DNA from: Acidobacteriota bacterium
GTDB taxonomy: Bacteria; Acidobacteriota; Vicinamibacteria; Vicinamibacterales; UBA2999
DNA length: 64,000 nt
Direction: 5' to 3'
Assembly: GCA_016192845.1 (NCBI GenBank)
Contig: JACPTI010000118.1
Coordinates: forward strand, 17,374 to 81,373
In this document: piece by piece, positions 15,966 through 24,499 of the stretch
How the letters are laid out: each line of letters begins with the position of its first letter
How positions within the stretch are numbered: the stretch's first letter is position 1
Position numbers and translations under genes: made by a program
Notes under the pieces: generated by a model
Database searches by the model: none
What the model was told of the DNA's origin: nothing
What the model saw: the letters and a program-made list of their open reading frames with translations, nothing else

Positions 15966-16883
15966 TTGGACCGCTATACGGCTCCAAACGAGAATTTTGT
16001 ACCCGCTGTGACAAGCCGTATAGCGATCCTAGGCGCGCGAAGCGCGCCAAGCAGATGCTGGCCAACCAGCCAAGGGCATGCATCTTCTCCCTCACGAGTA
16101 CGGGATATCAAGGGCGAAGCCCTGAGCGAAGCCCTTGGCTGGTTTCACCGGTGGCCGCCGAACGGTACGGCATCCTCCGCGATAGCGGCAGCTTCGCTGG
16201 TGGGCCTTCTGCTCGATGTGCCGCTGGCGGCCCAGACGGAGGAGGACCGGCCGTGCACGATCCTCTGCGCACCCGAGCTGAAGATCGAGCCGACCTTCAC
16301 GATCGAGCACTTGGCGCGGCGGCCGCGTCTGGAGGCAGATGGAGCGGTGGAACGGGTGCCCCGGGAAACGGTCTTCGAGCTGATCTTCGCGCTCGACGTG
16401 CCGACCGAGATCCCGCGCATCGGGCTGACGCTGGAGGCGATCTTCGTGCCCTTCGGCGACACGGCGGTGCACCCGTTCACCGGCGCGCCGGCGGACGCCG
16501 CGGGCCGGCACACGATCCGCGACAACGGCATCGAGATCGAGTCCGAGCTCAACATCGAGCTGTTCGACACGGATCGGACCGCCGGCTGGGTCTCGTCGCA
16601 CTTCGACATCGTCGACAAGTTCAGCCCCGGCGAGACGCCGCGTGCGGCAAGCGTGTACACGCATAAGCTCAACTTCGAGTGGGACACCGCGTTCCACGTG
16701 TTCAATCGGGTGCAGAAGGTTGCCTGGCTGCGCAACGTCGAGGTGGAGCTGTCGCTCGACTACCTCGCGACCGGCCTGCCGAAGGCGGGTGACGTTGTCG
16801 GCGACGAACGGTATCTCGACAAGGCGAGCCCGTGGTCGCTGTCGTTCGTCTTCGTGTTCCCCCTCGCCCCACTGGCCCCCTGA
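15966..16883 (+). CDS. Secreted protein of unknown function, start unclear
   Basis: The reliable part begins near 16165 with a signal-peptide core (AIAAASLVGLLLDVPLAAQ) followed by TEEDRPCTILCAPELKIEPTF. The rest is beta-rich with alternating patterns (ETVFELIFALDVPTEIP, HKLNFEWDTAFHVFNRV) ending SFVFVFPLAPLAP, as in an outer-membrane or periplasmic beta protein. I do not recognise the family. Upstream of the signal core the frame crosses the palindrome cluster at 15972-16142, and the only start codons are ATG 15966 and GTG 16008, inside or before it. The natural start was probably lost or moved. It lies 30 bp before the octaheme cytochrome gene, so the two may be co-transcribed. Confidence 0.6.
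   Translation: MDRYTAPNENFVPAVTSRIAILGARSAPSRCWPTSQGHASSPSRVRDIKGEALSEALGWFHRWPPNGTASSAIAAASLVGLLLDVPLAAQTEEDRPCTILCAPELKIEPTFTIEHLARRPRLEADGAVERVPRETVFELIFALDVPTEIPRIGLTLEAIFVPFGDTAVHPFTGAPADAAGRHTIRDNGIEIESELNIELFDTDRTAGWVSSHFDIVDKFSPGETPRAASVYTHKLNFEWDTAFHVFNRVQKVAWLRNVEVELSLDYLATGLPKAGDVVGDERYLDKASPWSLSFVFVFPLAPLAP
15972..16142. repeat. Cluster of nested inverted repeats
   Basis: Four stems lie within 171 bp. CGCTATACGGCT (15972-15983) pairs with AGCCGTATAGCG (16014-16025). GGCGCGC-GAA-GCGCGCC is a tight hairpin at 16032-16048. CCAGCCAAGGGC (16066-16077) pairs with GCCCTTGGCTGG (16131-16142). Inside the last, GGGC-GAA-GCCC forms a small hairpin. Two of the loops are GAA. The cluster occupies the 5' region of the next gene and seems to have replaced its natural start. 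Confidence 0.65.
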
Positions 16884-16913
16884 GGCGATGGAGTCCAGAA
16901 GGTGGAGCTGACA

Positions 16914-19064
16914 ATGCAGCAGAAGCGCGTGACAAGACGTTTCTGGCTCGCAGTATCGCTGCTCACGGTGATACTGCTGGCGGAAGTGATCCTTCGAGCC
17001 GCGGCAGCGACCGGTGCCGTTCAAACAGCCAGCCAGACGAGTCAGTTCACGGGCCGGGTGTTGAGCGCGTCTGGCGCGTTGGTCGTGGGCGGCGCGGCCG
17101 CCAACCCCGGCCACCCCGTTGCCGGCGCAACGATCCATCTTGTCCCCGTCACAGCGATCGACGTGACGACGCGAATGACCGCCAGTGCCATCTACGCTCC
17201 GCCGTATCCGGCGGAAGCCTACGATGAACCGCTCGAAGACGCGATTCGACTGCGGGGAGCGGGATTCCCGCAAGCCACGACGGACGCGGGAGGCAACTTC
17301 GTCATTTCGAACGTCCCCGACGGCAGGTTCTTCGTCCATGTGACACCCGGCGCGAAAGATGCCGAGCATCTACCCGGTGGGGACCAGAGTAGACGGAGCT
17401 ACTCAGCCGCGCAGTTGCGTGGGCAATCGATGACGATCAAGGTCTCGAGCAGCCCCTCGGCAGACGCGCGGTACACCGGCAGCTCGACCTGTCTTTCCTG
17501 CCACAAGGACAAGGAGCACTGGAAGCAGACGGCGCACAAGCTCGGATGGACCGTGCCGGACGCTCCAGGGCGGACGCAGGATTTTTCGAGACACCCGGAC
17601 TACTTCGCCGCGCTCGAGTTCTTCCCGAAGGTCGAGAACTACGCGCGCGGAACGCGTCTGGAACTCGGCGACTACGACCAGGGCAGGGGCGACGATAAGT
17701 TCAAGCTACGGGCCTTCGGCGACGGCCGGCTGCCAATCGAGGTGGTCTATGCCGACGTCTATCTGTGGAGGCATGCGTCCAACGGGAAGTACTTCATCAC
17801 GATGGTGAATCGGCTGAACGCGCAGGATCCAAATAGCCCGGCGCACCTGGAGGTCAGACTCCTCTACGGCGGGGCGGTCCACGACCAGCGATACATCGTC
17901 TCGGTTCCGCCGGGACTGGGCGATCGTCAGGGGTGGTACACCGTGCTGCGGTACAACATGACCGGACGTGACAACAGGCTGCACAGAGAGCGGCGTGTCT
18001 GGCAGGACTACAAATTCTACATGTGGTGGTCGGCTGGCGCAGACGCCCGATACGGAACGCCCGACGATGTGCTGGCGGCTCCGCCAGTCAACAACAATGC
18101 CGTGCAGACCATGTGCGCCGGCTGTCATCTGACGGGGTGGGAGCGATATCAAGACAAGGCGACCGGCCAGTTCCTCGTGCGCGCGGTCAACGACCCCGGC
18201 GGCGAGATGAACATCGACGATGATCCGGAACCGGACGAGATCAATATCGGCTGTGAGAGTTGTCACGGCCCGGGGTCCGAGCATGTGGCCAACGCCGGCC
18301 GATCGCGCTTCATCGTCAACCCAAAGTACCTGTCGGCAGAGCGGTCCAGCGTGGTCTGCGGCCGATGCCACGACCGGAGGCAGGGCTATGGCGGACCGCT
18401 CGCCGGCTATACGCAGGCGATCAGCGCGGCAGGCGATCTCGCAAGGCCCGGAATCAGCCGCCACGAGCTGATTACGGAGTACACCGACCCGATCAAGAAG
18501 GGGCCCACGATGCGGGGACCGGGACGGGAGGACAACATCTGGCCCGACGACGTCCACTCGAACAAGCCGCATCAGCAGTACGCGGATTTCCTGAAGTCAA
18601 AGATGTACAGGAACGATCGATTGCTGGTCGCTTGTTCGGACTGCCACAACATGCACGGCGACACACCGTACCCACGCTGGCTCATTCACGACCCTGCTAA
18701 CTCCGCCTCTCCGTTGTGTCAGCGGTGTCATACCGTGGACGTGCTGTCGCACATGGAATCGAAGCTGAACGCCAAGATGAAGGGCCAACTGACGCGTTGC
18801 ATCGACTGCCACATGCCAGGCACCGCCAATACGGGGGGCATTGCCGGCGATTTTGGCCGGATGATTAGGACGCCTCCCTATGCCAACGCGCAAGAGGAAG
18901 AGAACAGCACCTATTGGCAAGGCCCATTGAAGTCTCATGTGTTCGACGTGCCGCTCAAGACCAACGTGGCGGTCGACGGGGTGCCTCCGGGCCAGGCGAT
19001 GCCCATTCCGTACACGGCCGCCTGCGGAACGTGCCACGTGGTAAACGAGTTGCCGTTCAAGTAG
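16914..19064 (+). CDS. Octaheme c-type cytochrome with N-terminal regulatory-like domain
   Basis: 716 aa. The ATG at 16914 has GGAG seven bases upstream; a GTG at 16902 overlaps that site and is less likely. A signal anchor is followed by a carboxypeptidase-regulatory-like beta domain (TTDAGGNFVISNVPDGRFFVHV). Then eight heme motifs occur: CLSCH, CAGCH, CESCH, CGRCH, CSDCH, CQRCH, CIDCH and CGTCH. The spacing and the CESCHGPGSEHV and CSDCHNMHG motifs are like multiheme cytochromes of the doubled-CXXCH/NrfA-Hao-related type. It probably moves electrons in the periplasm or at the outer membrane; the donor and acceptor are unknown. It is convergent with a DUF5916 gene 62 bp away, and its 3' end recurs as a fragment at 31680-31795. 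Confidence 0.88.
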   Translation: MQQKRVTRRFWLAVSLLTVILLAEVILRAAAATGAVQTASQTSQFTGRVLSASGALVVGGAAANPGHPVAGATIHLVPVTAIDVTTRMTASAIYAPPYPAEAYDEPLEDAIRLRGAGFPQATTDAGGNFVISNVPDGRFFVHVTPGAKDAEHLPGGDQSRRSYSAAQLRGQSMTIKVSSSPSADARYTGSSTCLSCHKDKEHWKQTAHKLGWTVPDAPGRTQDFSRHPDYFAALEFFPKVENYARGTRLELGDYDQGRGDDKFKLRAFGDGRLPIEVVYADVYLWRHASNGKYFITMVNRLNAQDPNSPAHLEVRLLYGGAVHDQRYIVSVPPGLGDRQGWYTVLRYNMTGRDNRLHRERRVWQDYKFYMWWSAGADARYGTPDDVLAAPPVNNNAVQTMCAGCHLTGWERYQDKATGQFLVRAVNDPGGEMNIDDDPEPDEINIGCESCHGPGSEHVANAGRSRFIVNPKYLSAERSSVVCGRCHDRRQGYGGPLAGYTQAISAAGDLARPGISRHELITEYTDPIKKGPTMRGPGREDNIWPDDVHSNKPHQQYADFLKSKMYRNDRLLVACSDCHNMHGDTPYPRWLIHDPANSASPLCQRCHTVDVLSHMESKLNAKMKGQLTRCIDCHMPGTANTGGIAGDFGRMIRTPPYANAQEEENSTYWQGPLKSHVFDVPLKTNVAVDGVPPGQAMPIPYTAACGTCHVVNELPFK

Positions 19065-19125
19065 GAATGTGGCTGGTCGTTCCGCGTTGGTGGGTGACGG
19101 CAGTCGCGTCGCGCTGCTCCTGGGT

Positions 19126-21387
19126 TCAGTAGTCGAACAACCTCGTGTATTTCACGATGAACGAGCGGCCGAGCAGCTCGTCTGGAGTAAAGTCCGAAGT
19201 ATCGCGCCGGTCGTTATAGACGAGGAAGAACCCCGTGCCGCTGCGATTGAGGAGCGCCAGCCGGATGTTGGACGAGAGCGTCGACGCCTGCTTGTTGTAC
19301 TGAATGAGTCCCTGCAGACTGGCCAGGCTTGTGAACGCGTAGCTGATCTTCATGGGCACAAGGTCGTTCCGGAAGCTGCCGCCCGGCAGGGTGATGTCGT
19401 CGCGCTTCCACCCGATTTCCGACAGCAGCCTCGCGCCGGCGCGCAGCGCGACCGTCAGATCCCACCCGTGGTAATCGCCGTTGTAGTAGCTGCCGACGCG
19501 ATGCCACAGCATGGCGCTGATCGGGGCGCTAAGATTGGTGTGCCCCTCGAAGGTGCCCCTGATCCACGCGTATTGGCCCGCGGGGATGACGACGCGCCGG
19601 CCCGTCACGTCTTGATAGATGGTGAACGGCCGGCGCGGCCGGTCCTGCCCGGAGTCGAAGAGATAGCCGAAGCGGGCGCCGGGCCTGGTCATGATGTCGA
19701 AGAAGTGCCAGTGGCCCTGTGAGCTTTCGAGCCGGTTCTGCAGATCCGTAAAGACGGTGAAGCTCGTGTGCGGCTGAATGCGGCGGATCCACGGCCATTG
19801 CTTGGGCTGATAACTGAGGTTGTACCGCCCCTCGACCGATCGGTACGCCCGCCGGCGGAGGAAGCCGACTTCGGGATTGAACCGGTCGCCCACCTGCGTG
19901 TACGCGCCTCCCGCCCCCCACAGCTCGTTCACGTAGAGGTACGCCGCGCGGCCGGCGTAGTCCGAGCCGCCTTTGCGCCGCGGCGAATCGGTGCGCGCCA
20001 GGAACGCGTTCAACCGCCCGTTGGTCGTCGCCTGCCAGCCGAGATCGAGGCCGTAGGCCCGGTTGTAGTCGTCGGCCGGCGCGCGGCCGCCGACGCCCTG
20101 ACGGCCCACGAACATGGCACCGAAGTTCGAGCGCCCGACTTCGCGCTGGAGGCGCGCGACCGTGAAGTTGCTGGCGGGGGCCAGCGTCTGTCCGAGTCGA
20201 TCGTTGACCGCCGCCTCGGTCTGCATGTTCAGCACACCGATGTTGTAGCCGCCGCCCAGCTTCCCGCTCAGGCGTCCACCCGCGACGATGTCGATCGGCT
20301 GGCCGGTTTCCGACAGACCGATCCGCCGGGAAAAGAACAGGTCGACGGCCTGGGCCTGGCCGAGCTGAAAGAGCTGCGCGTTCTCGAGAAAGAACGGACG
20401 CTTCTCGGGAAAGAACAGTGGAAACCGCGTCAGGTTGACCTGCTGCTCGTCGGCCTCGACCTGGGCGAAGTCCGTGTTGACCGTCACGTCGAGCGTCAGA
20501 TCGGCCCGCACGCCCCACTTGAAGTCGAGCCCGACATCGCCGTTGCGATCGACGGTGTCGGTCCGCAGCGTCTTCTCGTCGTTGACCGAGGCGGCCACGT
20601 ACGGCAGGAGTCTGATGTCACGCCTCGCGGGCAGGCTCAATCCGTGCAGCTTTCCGGCCACCGACACGCGGTGAAGGGTGTAGCCCCGCGGCACGGGCGA
20701 CAGGAACACCTGTTCGTTCTTCCGCCGGACGTTGCGCAGGACGTTGACGCCCCAGGTACGCTCGTCACCCGGGTTGTACCGCAACGTCTTGAGCGGAATG
20801 GCGAACTCCGCCTCCCAGCCGCGTTCGGTCCGCTGCGTGCGCACCGTCCAGTCGGCGTCCCAGTTGAGATTGATCCCCCCCGTGCCCTCACCACGTTGCG
20901 CGCCACCCTGTCCCTCCGCCGTGACCTGGCCGTCGTACTCGATGCCGAACGGGTTGGTGCCAAAGACGAACGCGTTCTGCCCGTCGTTGAACGTATCGAG
21001 GAGGATCTGCACCGAGTCGGTATCGTTGAGCGGGGCATCGCGCCGGCTCTGGCTCACCAGTATCTTGTCGGGCTCCGAGTCGAAGCAGACGACCGCGATG
21101 GAGAGGTTCTGCCGATCGACGAGGAACCGGATTTCCGTGCGCTCGGTGGCGGGTTCGCCTTCGTTCGGTTCCTGTTGAATGAAGGCGCTGAATGGTTCCG
21201 CGCGCGCCCAGACTGCCTCGTCGACGCGGCCGTCGACGACCGGCCGCTCGCCTTCGGCGGGACGACCAACCGTCAACTGAGGGACCGGTGCCCCGATCTG
21301 GGCGGCGGCGAGCGACACCCCGCCGGCGCCGAGCCATCCGCACGCAAGAACCACCCGGACGAACCGCCGCAGTGGGATCGCTGTCAT
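19126..21387 (-). CDS. DUF5916 outer-membrane protein with CBM9-like domain (copy 1)
   Basis: 753 aa with a signal peptide. The N-terminal part (residues ~40-230) is the CBM9-like ligand-binding fold: DGRVDEAVWARAEPF, RFLVDRQNLSIAVVCFDSEP, LLDTFNDGQNAFVFGTNPFG and GWEAEFAIPLKTLRY. The rest is the DUF5916 beta-barrel, with VNTDFAQVEADEQQVNLTRF, FPLFFPEKRPFFLENAQLF and the end SFIVKYTRLFDY. The terminal aromatic residue fits insertion into the outer membrane. The ligand is not known. It shares the divergent control region at 21484-21535 with the response-regulator gene. A near-identical paralog lies at 31829-34075. Confidence 0.85.
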   Translation of the reverse strand: MTAIPLRRFVRVVLACGWLGAGGVSLAAAQIGAPVPQLTVGRPAEGERPVVDGRVDEAVWARAEPFSAFIQQEPNEGEPATERTEIRFLVDRQNLSIAVVCFDSEPDKILVSQSRRDAPLNDTDSVQILLDTFNDGQNAFVFGTNPFGIEYDGQVTAEGQGGAQRGEGTGGINLNWDADWTVRTQRTERGWEAEFAIPLKTLRYNPGDERTWGVNVLRNVRRKNEQVFLSPVPRGYTLHRVSVAGKLHGLSLPARRDIRLLPYVAASVNDEKTLRTDTVDRNGDVGLDFKWGVRADLTLDVTVNTDFAQVEADEQQVNLTRFPLFFPEKRPFFLENAQLFQLGQAQAVDLFFSRRIGLSETGQPIDIVAGGRLSGKLGGGYNIGVLNMQTEAAVNDRLGQTLAPASNFTVARLQREVGRSNFGAMFVGRQGVGGRAPADDYNRAYGLDLGWQATTNGRLNAFLARTDSPRRKGGSDYAGRAAYLYVNELWGAGGAYTQVGDRFNPEVGFLRRRAYRSVEGRYNLSYQPKQWPWIRRIQPHTSFTVFTDLQNRLESSQGHWHFFDIMTRPGARFGYLFDSGQDRPRRPFTIYQDVTGRRVVIPAGQYAWIRGTFEGHTNLSAPISAMLWHRVGSYYNGDYHGWDLTVALRAGARLLSEIGWKRDDITLPGGSFRNDLVPMKISYAFTSLASLQGLIQYNKQASTLSSNIRLALLNRSGTGFFLVYNDRRDTSDFTPDELLGRSFIVKYTRLFDY

Positions 21388-21483
21388 CGAGCGTATCCTA
21401 CCGGACCATCTTGCTCTTCACGAGGCTCCCGGTGTAGCAACCGGGGTTGAACAGGCGAATGCCGGACATGGTAGGGGGCAAAT

Positions 21484-21535
21484 CTGAAAATGGCCTGAAA
21501 GGGCGCTCGACCCCGGCCTTTCAGGTGACTTTCAG
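21484..21535. promoter_or_regulatory. Four-site operator array: paired CTGAAA and CTTTCAG repeats
   Basis: CTGAAA at 21484 and CTGAAAG at 21495 are 11 bp apart. The inverted form CTTTCAG appears at 21518 and 21529, again 11 bp apart. The layout is two head-to-head tandem pairs. It lies between the divergent DUF5916 and response-regulator genes, about 60-110 bp from each start. Tandem half sites one turn apart are the usual target of OmpR/PhoB-family dimers, so the neighbouring regulator is the natural candidate. Confidence 0.65.
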
Positions 21536-21592
21536 ACAGGCGCGTCACGCTTGAACGGAGGGGTCACGCCTGGAAACCAGACGCACCAGCGC

Positions 21593-22273
21593 ATGCGCAT
21601 CCTTCTGGTGGAAGACGACGGCAAGCTGGCCAGGTTGCTCCGCAAAGGCCTGGAAGAAGAGCGGCATGCGGTCACGCTCGCGAGCACCGGTCCGCAGGGT
21701 CTGGAACTGAGCCAGACGTACACGTTCGACGTCATCGTGCTGGATGTGATGCTCCCTGTCCTGAACGGATTCGAGGTCGCGCGTCGATTGCGCCAGGAGC
21801 ACGTCCGGACGCCGATTCTCATCCTGACGGCTCGGGACGCGACGGGCGATGTCGTCCGAGGCCTGGATGCGGGCGCTGACGACTATCTGACCAAGCCGTT
21901 TGCGTTTGACGAGCTCCTGGCGCGGCTCAGAGCGCTTTCCCGACGCGGGCCCGTCGAGCCATCCAGCCGCCTCAGCGTGGCCGACCTGACGCTGGAGCCG
22001 TCAACGCACCGCGTGTTCCGAGGCGACAAGCCCGTGCACTTGAGCAGGACCGAATATGTGCTGCTCGAATTACTGATGCGACACAAGGGCCGCGTCTTGT
22101 CTCGCGCCACGATCATCGAGGCCGTGTGGAGTGTCGGCAGCACGATCGAGAACAACACCCTCGAGGCCTTCATCCGGCTGCTGCGACGAAAAGTGGACGA
22201 CGGACGACCCGCGAGGCTGATCCACACAGTCCGAGGGTTTGGGTACGTCCTTCGCGAGGACCAGTCGTCATGA
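21593..22273 (+). CDS. OmpR-family response regulator
   Basis: 226 aa. Receiver domain: acidic pair VEDD at residues 6-9, phospho-acceptor Asp51 in VIVLDVMLP, then LTAR and the conserved Lys in LTKPFAFDELLAR. The C-terminal winged helix has LSRTEYVLLELLMRHKGRVLSRATIIEAVW and the VRGFGYVLR end. ATG 21593 begins the canonical MRILLVEDD. The stop overlaps the kinase start (ATGA), so the two are coupled. The operator array upstream suggests autoregulation and control of the divergent DUF5916 gene. The signal is unknown. Confidence 0.93.
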   Translation: MRILLVEDDGKLARLLRKGLEEERHAVTLASTGPQGLELSQTYTFDVIVLDVMLPVLNGFEVARRLRQEHVRTPILILTARDATGDVVRGLDAGADDYLTKPFAFDELLARLRALSRRGPVEPSSRLSVADLTLEPSTHRVFRGDKPVHLSRTEYVLLELLMRHKGRVLSRATIIEAVWSVGSTIENNTLEAFIRLLRRKVDDGRPARLIHTVRGFGYVLREDQSS

Positions 22274-23667
22274 GAGCGTTGCCCATCGGCGCGCGGCTCA
22301 CCCTGTGGTACTTCGGCATCTTTGCCGTAACGTTCGTTGCCTATGGGACGGCCATGCTGCTGGCGATGCGGACGAGCGTCGAGGCCGTGATTGACGACGA
22401 GCTGCAGGCGCGGCTGCAAGGCGTGCAGCGCATGCTGGAGCGCTTCAATCCTGCCGTGTCGCTGGCGATGCTCCAGGAGGAGTTGCGGGAACACTCGGGG
22501 CTGCGCCCGGGCGGGGACCTCTTGCAGGTGAGCGGCCCGGACGGGGCCTGGCTCTTTCAGTCGCGATCGATTCGCGAGTACGGCATCGAGCAGCCGACAA
22601 TCATGACGGGCGGCTCGCGATACGACACGATTGAACGCAACGGTCAGGCGCTTCGAATCCTGACTGCGCCCGTTGCCGTCTCTGGGATCGTGTACACCGC
22701 GCAAGTCGCTGCGCCCGTCGCCGAAGCACATGCCATCCTGGCACGCTTCCGGTGGCTGCTGATTGTGTCGGTCCCACCCGTTCTCCTGCTGGCGTGCGCG
22801 GCCGGATATTGGATGAGCCGGAGGGCCCTGGCGCCGGTGGATGCCATCACGGAGGCTGCGCGGTCCACGACGGCCCAGGATCTCTCTCGCCGGCTGGAGC
22901 CACCCGGGACCGCGGACGAGCTCCAGCGCTTGACGGTGACCTTTAATGAGATGCTCGCCCGCTTACAGGCGAGCTTCGCTCAAATCACGCGGTTTACCGC
23001 CGATGCGTCGCACGAGCTCCGTACCCCCGTGGCGCTGGTTCGAAGCACCGCGGAGCTGACGTTGCGGCACCCGCGCGGCGCGCAAGAGTACCGCGAGGCG
23101 CTCACCGAGATCCTCAACGAAGCCGAGCGGATGACCGGCCTTATCGCCAATCTCCTGACGCTCGCCCGGGTCGACGCGGGGTCGGAAACGCTCAGCTTCG
23201 AGGACGTGGACGTTGGCTCGTTGCTGCGCCAGGCCTCGAGCCGGTGCGAGCCGCTGGCGCACGCCAAGCAGATTCAGGGGGAGCGCACGATCGGTGACGA
23301 GTCGGTTCTGGTGCGTGGCGACCCGAGGGCGCTCGAGCGCCTGTTCGTGATCCTGATCGACAACGCCATCAGGTACACGCCGGAGGGTGGCCAGGTGCGT
23401 GTCGGGGTGAAAGCGGTTGACGACGCCGCGGTGGTCACCGTGGCCGACACCGGCATCGGCATCCCGGCTGAGGAGATTCCCTTGATCTTCGAGCGGTTCT
23501 ACCGCGTGGATCCTGCGCGGTCGCGAGAGGCGGGAGGCGCCGGGCTCGGCTTGTCGATCGGGCACTGGATTGCCGAAGCCCATCACGCTTCCATCCATGT
23601 TGACAGCACGCCGGGAGAGGGGTCGGTGTTCGAGGTGCGCATCCCACGCGCGGCCGGATTCGCGTAA
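22270..23667 (+). CDS. HAMP-containing sensor histidine kinase
   Basis: 465 aa. Two transmembrane helices (~residues 15-37 and ~160-185) enclose a periplasmic sensor segment. HAMP follows (MSRRALAPVDAITEAARSTTAQDLSRRL). The HisKA box is ADASHELRTPVALVRS with the phospho-His near residue 246. The ATP-binding domain shows the N box LIDNAIRYTPEGGQV, G1 VADTGIGIPAEEI, F box IFERFYRVDPARS and G2 GGAGLGLSI. Everything is intact. It is coupled to the response regulator. The CusS/heavy-metal-type architecture fits a periplasmic metal or redox signal, but this is inference. Confidence 0.93.
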   Translation: MRALPIGARLTLWYFGIFAVTFVAYGTAMLLAMRTSVEAVIDDELQARLQGVQRMLERFNPAVSLAMLQEELREHSGLRPGGDLLQVSGPDGAWLFQSRSIREYGIEQPTIMTGGSRYDTIERNGQALRILTAPVAVSGIVYTAQVAAPVAEAHAILARFRWLLIVSVPPVLLLACAAGYWMSRRALAPVDAITEAARSTTAQDLSRRLEPPGTADELQRLTVTFNEMLARLQASFAQITRFTADASHELRTPVALVRSTAELTLRHPRGAQEYREALTEILNEAERMTGLIANLLTLARVDAGSETLSFEDVDVGSLLRQASSRCEPLAHAKQIQGERTIGDESVLVRGDPRALERLFVILIDNAIRYTPEGGQVRVGVKAVDDAAVVTVADTGIGIPAEEIPLIFERFYRVDPARSREAGGAGLGLSIGHWIAEAHHASIHVDSTPGEGSVFEVRIPRAAGFA

Positions 23668-23798
23668 GGTCGAAGCGCCGTGCTCGGAGCCGTGGCGGTC
23701 GGCACGACGAGGCGCACGGCTGGTTTTCTGGGCGCTTTCAAGTTGGGGGGGGAGAATCCACGTGATCACCACCCGGGTTTCAGAGAACGGGAGGACAC

Positions 23799-24455
23799 AT
23801 GCGCCGGATGAACGTCGTCACGCTGATGGTCGTGAGTGCGATCGCGCTGGCGCACGGTCAAACACGAAAGGTCGACTTTGCCCAGGACGTCGTGAACCAG
23901 CCACCGAAGGGCTTCGAGTTTGGCCACACGGCCGGCGTCGGCAAGCCAGGCCGGTGGCTGGTGCAGGCGGACGGCAGCAACCACGTGCTTGCGCAGTTGG
24001 ACGCCGACCGGACAGGCGTGCGCTTTCCCGTTGCCGTGCTCGGCGACATCAGGACCGCTGATGTGGATCTCTCGGTGCGGTTCAAGCCGATATCTGGGCA
24101 GGTCGACCAAGCGGCAGGATTGGTCTGGCGGTATCAAGACCAGAACAACTACTACATCGTGCGCGCCAACGCGCGCGAGAACAACGTCGTACTGTACAAG
24201 GTGGAGAACGGCAAGCGGACCGATCTCCCCCTGAAAGGCGAGGGACGCACGTACGGCAAGCCGTCTCAGGCGCCGACCGGGCAATGGGGCACGCTGCGAA
24301 TTGTCGCCCGCGGCCCGCTCTTTGAGGTCTATCACAACGGCACGAAGCTGTACGAGGTCGAAGATAGGACTTTCACGCAAGCTGGCAAGGTCGGCGTCTG
24401 GACCAAGGCCGATTCGGTGACGTACTTCGACGACCTTACGGTGGTGACGAAATAG
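23799..24455 (+). CDS. Secreted ConA-like lectin/DUF1080-type domain protein
   Basis: 218 aa with a short signal peptide (VVSAIALAHGQ). The mature part is one jelly-roll domain with the pattern ADVDLSVRFKPISGQVDQAAGLVWRYQ, NNYYIVRANARENNVVLYKVENG, GQWGTLRIVARGPLFEVYHNG, and the end VGVWTKADSVTYFDDLTV. This matches the 3-keto-disaccharide hydrolase/LamG-type beta sandwich. No catalytic residues can be named, so it may be only a binding module. GGGAGGAC precedes the ATG. It lies before the iron ABC genes, probably as an independent unit. Confidence 0.75.
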   Translation: MRRMNVVTLMVVSAIALAHGQTRKVDFAQDVVNQPPKGFEFGHTAGVGKPGRWLVQADGSNHVLAQLDADRTGVRFPVAVLGDIRTADVDLSVRFKPISGQVDQAAGLVWRYQDQNNYYIVRANARENNVVLYKVENGKRTDLPLKGEGRTYGKPSQAPTGQWGTLRIVARGPLFEVYHNGTKLYEVEDRTFTQAGKVGVWTKADSVTYFDDLTVVTK

Positions 24456-24499
24456 AATCGGCCCCGAAGGATTTGCGGGTGAGCCGCGCGGAGGCATGT

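Noticed and set aside
19768..21450. Plus-strand 560-aa open frame over the DUF5916 gene
   Set aside because: Antisense shadow; a similar shadow appears over the second DUF5916 copy at 32471-34006, which shows that it comes from the coding pattern.
23668..23798. Possible gene between the histidine kinase and the lectin-like protein
   Set aside because: The 131-bp stretch has a G-run and a ribosome site for the next gene but no open frame of its own.
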